Assembly: GCA_947473475.1 (NCBI GenBank)
Contig: CANJBZ010000006.1
Coordinates: 57,692-121,691, forward strand
Direction: 5' to 3'
DNA length: 64,000 nt
Origin: Alphaproteobacteria bacterium
Lineage (GTDB): Bacteria > Pseudomonadota > Alphaproteobacteria > Micropepsales > Micropepsaceae
Shown: in pieces, positions 61,546-64,000 of the stretch
Position numbering within the stretch: position 1 is the first letter of the stretch
Layout: the number at the start of each line of letters is the position of its first letter
The notes under the pieces: model-generated
Told to the model about the DNA's origin: nothing
What the model saw: the letters and a program-made list of their open reading frames with translations, nothing else
Database searches by the model: none
Program-made: the position numbers and the translations under genes

Positions 61546-62828
61546 GAAGCGTTTTGTCTCGCGTAGACGTGAAACCCGCCATAGATGGAAGAGCGGTCGC
61601 GGGCGTGAAATTGCTTGCTCTGTTCTTCGAGATAGGTCCAACCGGCCAATAAGGCTTCCGGAAGTTTCTGGGGCAGCGGCGATTCGGCGCCTGCCGTCCG
61701 GAAGATGACCCGGGCATCGGTTTCGTTCGCGGTACGATCGATCTGCGTCCAAAGGGCGGTCATCTGTTCCGCCGTCATCCAGTCCTGCGCGTCCAGCAGA
61801 ACATAGCGATGCAGCGAGCGCGCAGGCTGTTCGGCCAGGAAATCCGTCATGGAGGCGTGATGCACCTCGACGGATTTGGCGCGGCCCTTGATCGCTTCGT
61901 AGTTCTCTTCCCGCAAATAGGGCGGAACGGCGGTGCGGCCTTCGATGTCGTAGCCCCGGCTGAAGGCTTGCCAGGCAAAGTAATTATCCGCAATCGGAAA
62001 GTCGCAGGCCAGACGTTTGACACGCTCGCGCAATGTCGTCACGGGATTGCCGTCATGGGCGGAGGCGACCAGCTCGTCATATTGCGCCGGCGGAATGCCC
62101 AGCCCGTAATAGGACACGGGCATCCGCGAGAGAAAGCGCACCAGGCGGTTGTCGAACAACGGCGCGATAGTGCGCTCGAAAACCACGCGTTGTTCCTCGA
62201 TGTTGCGCGCGGCCAGGATGTCGGGAAGGTGCTTGCCATGGAGCTTCGCCACCGTATGCAGCACGCCGATAAAGCGGCCAAGCAAGCCGTAGCGATAGAG
62301 GTTGCGCGCAAACATATTGATGCGGCGGCCGCGCAGCGGAATGCGGCGCTCCCAATAGCGGCGCGTTTCCTGGTCCAGGCGCTGGGCGAGGAAATTGTCG
62401 AACGCGCGGCTGTTCGCTTTGTCCTTGGCGACGCCGAAGAAACGGAAGAACGAATCGTAATCGGGCAGATGCTCCAGCGCCTGCAATTTGAGCTTGGTCA
62501 GCGCGATATGGTTCGGGTTGAGATCGACCGCGATGATGCGGCTTGGATTGGCCGTCAGATAGTTCAATACGTTGCAGCCGCCCGACGCGATGGTGATAAG
62601 GCGGTGTTCGGGGCCGAGTATGAGGGCCTCAATGTCGACCGCCGGATCTTCCCAGATCTGGTTGTAGACGAACCCCCTGAACATCAGGGTGAAAAGACGC
62701 TCCAGCGCGCCCCGTTTGGTGGTAGCAGGCCGCTGGTGTGCGGCGCGTTCGAGAAGGACGTTACCCATTACGGTGTTTTCCAGTCCGAGCGTCCCGGAGG
62801 CAAGGGAAATCTGTCGCAGGAGAGACAC
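61542..62828 (-). CDS. btaA: BtaA-like (DUF3419) S-adenosylmethionine:diacylglycerol 3-amino-3-carboxypropyl transferase
   Basis: FTLMFRGFVYNQIWEDPAVDIEALILGPEHRLITIASGGCNVLNYL; directly upstream of btaB. Confidence 0.88.
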   Translation of the reverse strand: MSLLRQISLASGTLGLENTVMGNVLLERAAHQRPATTKRGALERLFTLMFRGFVYNQIWEDPAVDIEALILGPEHRLITIASGGCNVLNYLTANPSRIIAVDLNPNHIALTKLKLQALEHLPDYDSFFRFFGVAKDKANSRAFDNFLAQRLDQETRRYWERRIPLRGRRINMFARNLYRYGLLGRFIGVLHTVAKLHGKHLPDILAARNIEEQRVVFERTIAPLFDNRLVRFLSRMPVSYYGLGIPPAQYDELVASAHDGNPVTTLRERVKRLACDFPIADNYFAWQAFSRGYDIEGRTAVPPYLREENYEAIKGRAKSVEVHHASMTDFLAEQPARSLHRYVLLDAQDWMTAEQMTALWTQIDRTANETDARVIFRTAGAESPLPQKLPEALLAGWTYLEEQSKQFHARDRSSIYGGFHVYARQNAS

Positions 62829-62909
62829 AAAGGGGCGCCCCCTTCAGCCCCCTTAAAGATAAGCTGTTGTTTTTGCTAATTACTTTTTCATAAGACAGGA
62901 TTGGAGCGC

Positions 62910-63821
62910 ATGAGCGAGCAAAACGACCCACCGCCGCAATCCAGTGAAAGCGAGGGCGAACAAGCCCTGGCTTCGCTGCTTACCCTGCTCGATCTGGAAA
63001 CCATGGAAACCAACATCTACCGGGGCGTCTCGCCCAAGGATCGCTGGCAGCGGGTCTTTGGGGGGCAGGTTCTGGGGCAGGCCTTGGTGGCGGCCACGCG
63101 AACGGTGGAGGACCGGAACTGCCATTCGCTGCACGCTTACTTCCTGCGTCCAGGCGATCCGAAGACACCCATCGTCTACGAAGTCGACCGAAGCCGCGAT
63201 GGGCACTCCTTCAGCGCGCGCCGGGTTGTGGCCATTCAGAACGGCGTTCCGATATTCACGATGTCGGCCTCCTTCGACCGGGCGGAGGCGGGTTTGGAAC
63301 ACCAGTCCGCTATGCCGGACGTCCCGGCGCCGGAATCGCTGAAAACTGAACAGCAATGGCGCAGTGAAATCGTGACGCAGCTTCCCGAGCCGGTGCGAAC
63401 CTGGTTCATGCGCGTGCGGCCGATCGAGATCCGGCCCGTCGATCCGGCGAACCGCTTCGAAAAGGGCCGCCACCCTCCAAGGCAGGTGGTTTGGTTCCGC
63501 GCCACCGGGCCCATGCCCGATGCGCCCGCGCTGCACCAATGCGTGCTGGCTTATGCCTCCGACATGACGCTGCTCGACACCTCGCTGCTGCCGCACGGCT
63601 ACACGCTGTTCAGCAACGCGCTGCAGCTGGCGAGTCTCGATCACGCGATGTGGTTTCACCGGCCATTCCGGGCCGACGAATGGATGCTTTACGTGCAGGA
63701 AAGCCCGTCGGCATCGGGATCGCGCGGCTTCAACCGGGGCGAGGTTTTCCGCCGCGACGGCGCTCTTGTCGCGTCTGTCGCGCAGGAGGGATTGGTTCGT
63801 CTCCGGCCGAACAAAGCCTAG
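62910..63821 (+). CDS. tesB: acyl-CoA thioesterase II
   Basis: LLTLLDLETMETNIYRGVSPKDRWQRVFGGQVLGQALVAA, HSLHAYFLRPGDP. Confidence 0.93.
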   Translation: MSEQNDPPPQSSESEGEQALASLLTLLDLETMETNIYRGVSPKDRWQRVFGGQVLGQALVAATRTVEDRNCHSLHAYFLRPGDPKTPIVYEVDRSRDGHSFSARRVVAIQNGVPIFTMSASFDRAEAGLEHQSAMPDVPAPESLKTEQQWRSEIVTQLPEPVRTWFMRVRPIEIRPVDPANRFEKGRHPPRQVVWFRATGPMPDAPALHQCVLAYASDMTLLDTSLLPHGYTLFSNALQLASLDHAMWFHRPFRADEWMLYVQESPSASGSRGFNRGEVFRRDGALVASVAQEGLVRLRPNKA

Positions 63822-63858
63822 AGCATGATCCGATCAAAAAGAATCGGATCATGCTCTA
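63819..63858. repeat. Palindromic repeat family B, copy 2
   Basis: tagagcatgatccgatcaaaaagaatcggatcatgctcta; begins at the tesB stop codon. Confidence 0.85.
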
Positions 63859-64000
63859 GGGCGTGTCGTCATTTAAGGGATTCGTAAATCAGTAAAAGTG
63901 TGATTCATAGGGAGCTTCCTGAAGGAGGCTTGCGATGGAACGCCATGCGTTGCGCGACGATCAATTCGCCCGGATTGAAAAATTCCTTCCGGGTCGCCCC
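63859..64000 (+). mobile_element. IS5-family-like element, left end (continues past window)
   Basis: Candidate terminal sequence gggcgtgtcgtcatttaa followed by MERHALRDDQFARIEKFLPGRP from 63935, typical IS5/DUF4096 transposase N-terminus. Confidence 0.7.

Overview
GC-rich alphaproteobacterial chromosomal window, mostly housekeeping genes with one decayed accessory stretch (about 15.3-17.5 kb). From left to right it holds: a SoxC/SoxD-like sulfite dehydrogenase pair; fabI-fabB-fabA divergent from an Irr/Fur-family regulator; an iron/peroxide-type operon (rubrerythrin, Fe-S CCG-domain protein, DUF3501) with Irr-type palindromes upstream; gloB, metW-metX; a DUF433/DUF5615 toxin-antitoxin pair beside resolvase and Fic remnants; chorismate mutase-hisC-tyrA; a B12-dependent RNR; plsC/ydcF/ftsX/ftsE; a TIGR02302/DUF4175 membrane protein; lysA-argH; tlpA; hbd and etfAB; a cluster encoding a three-module secreted protein (carboxypeptidase-regulatory-like + c-type heme + Vgb-like propeller), an orphan substrate-binding protein and two DUF6644-like membrane proteins; ftsK; amtB-glnK; PepSY; UbiH-type hydroxylase; a second three-module Vgb/cytochrome protein; zapE; asd; a polyproline OmpA protein; btaA-btaB (betaine lipid); tesB; and the left end of an IS5-like element. 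No rRNA, tRNA or CRISPR array was recognised. The best leads are the duplicated Vgb/cytochrome proteins with an FNR-type box near one cluster, the Irr-linked rubrerythrin/DUF3501 operon, the decayed TA/resolvase/Fic island, a ParE remnant behind an intact RHH antitoxin, and several dispersed palindromic repeats, one of which supplies the C-terminus of a gene. All calls come from reading the sequence and supplied translations; no database search was run.
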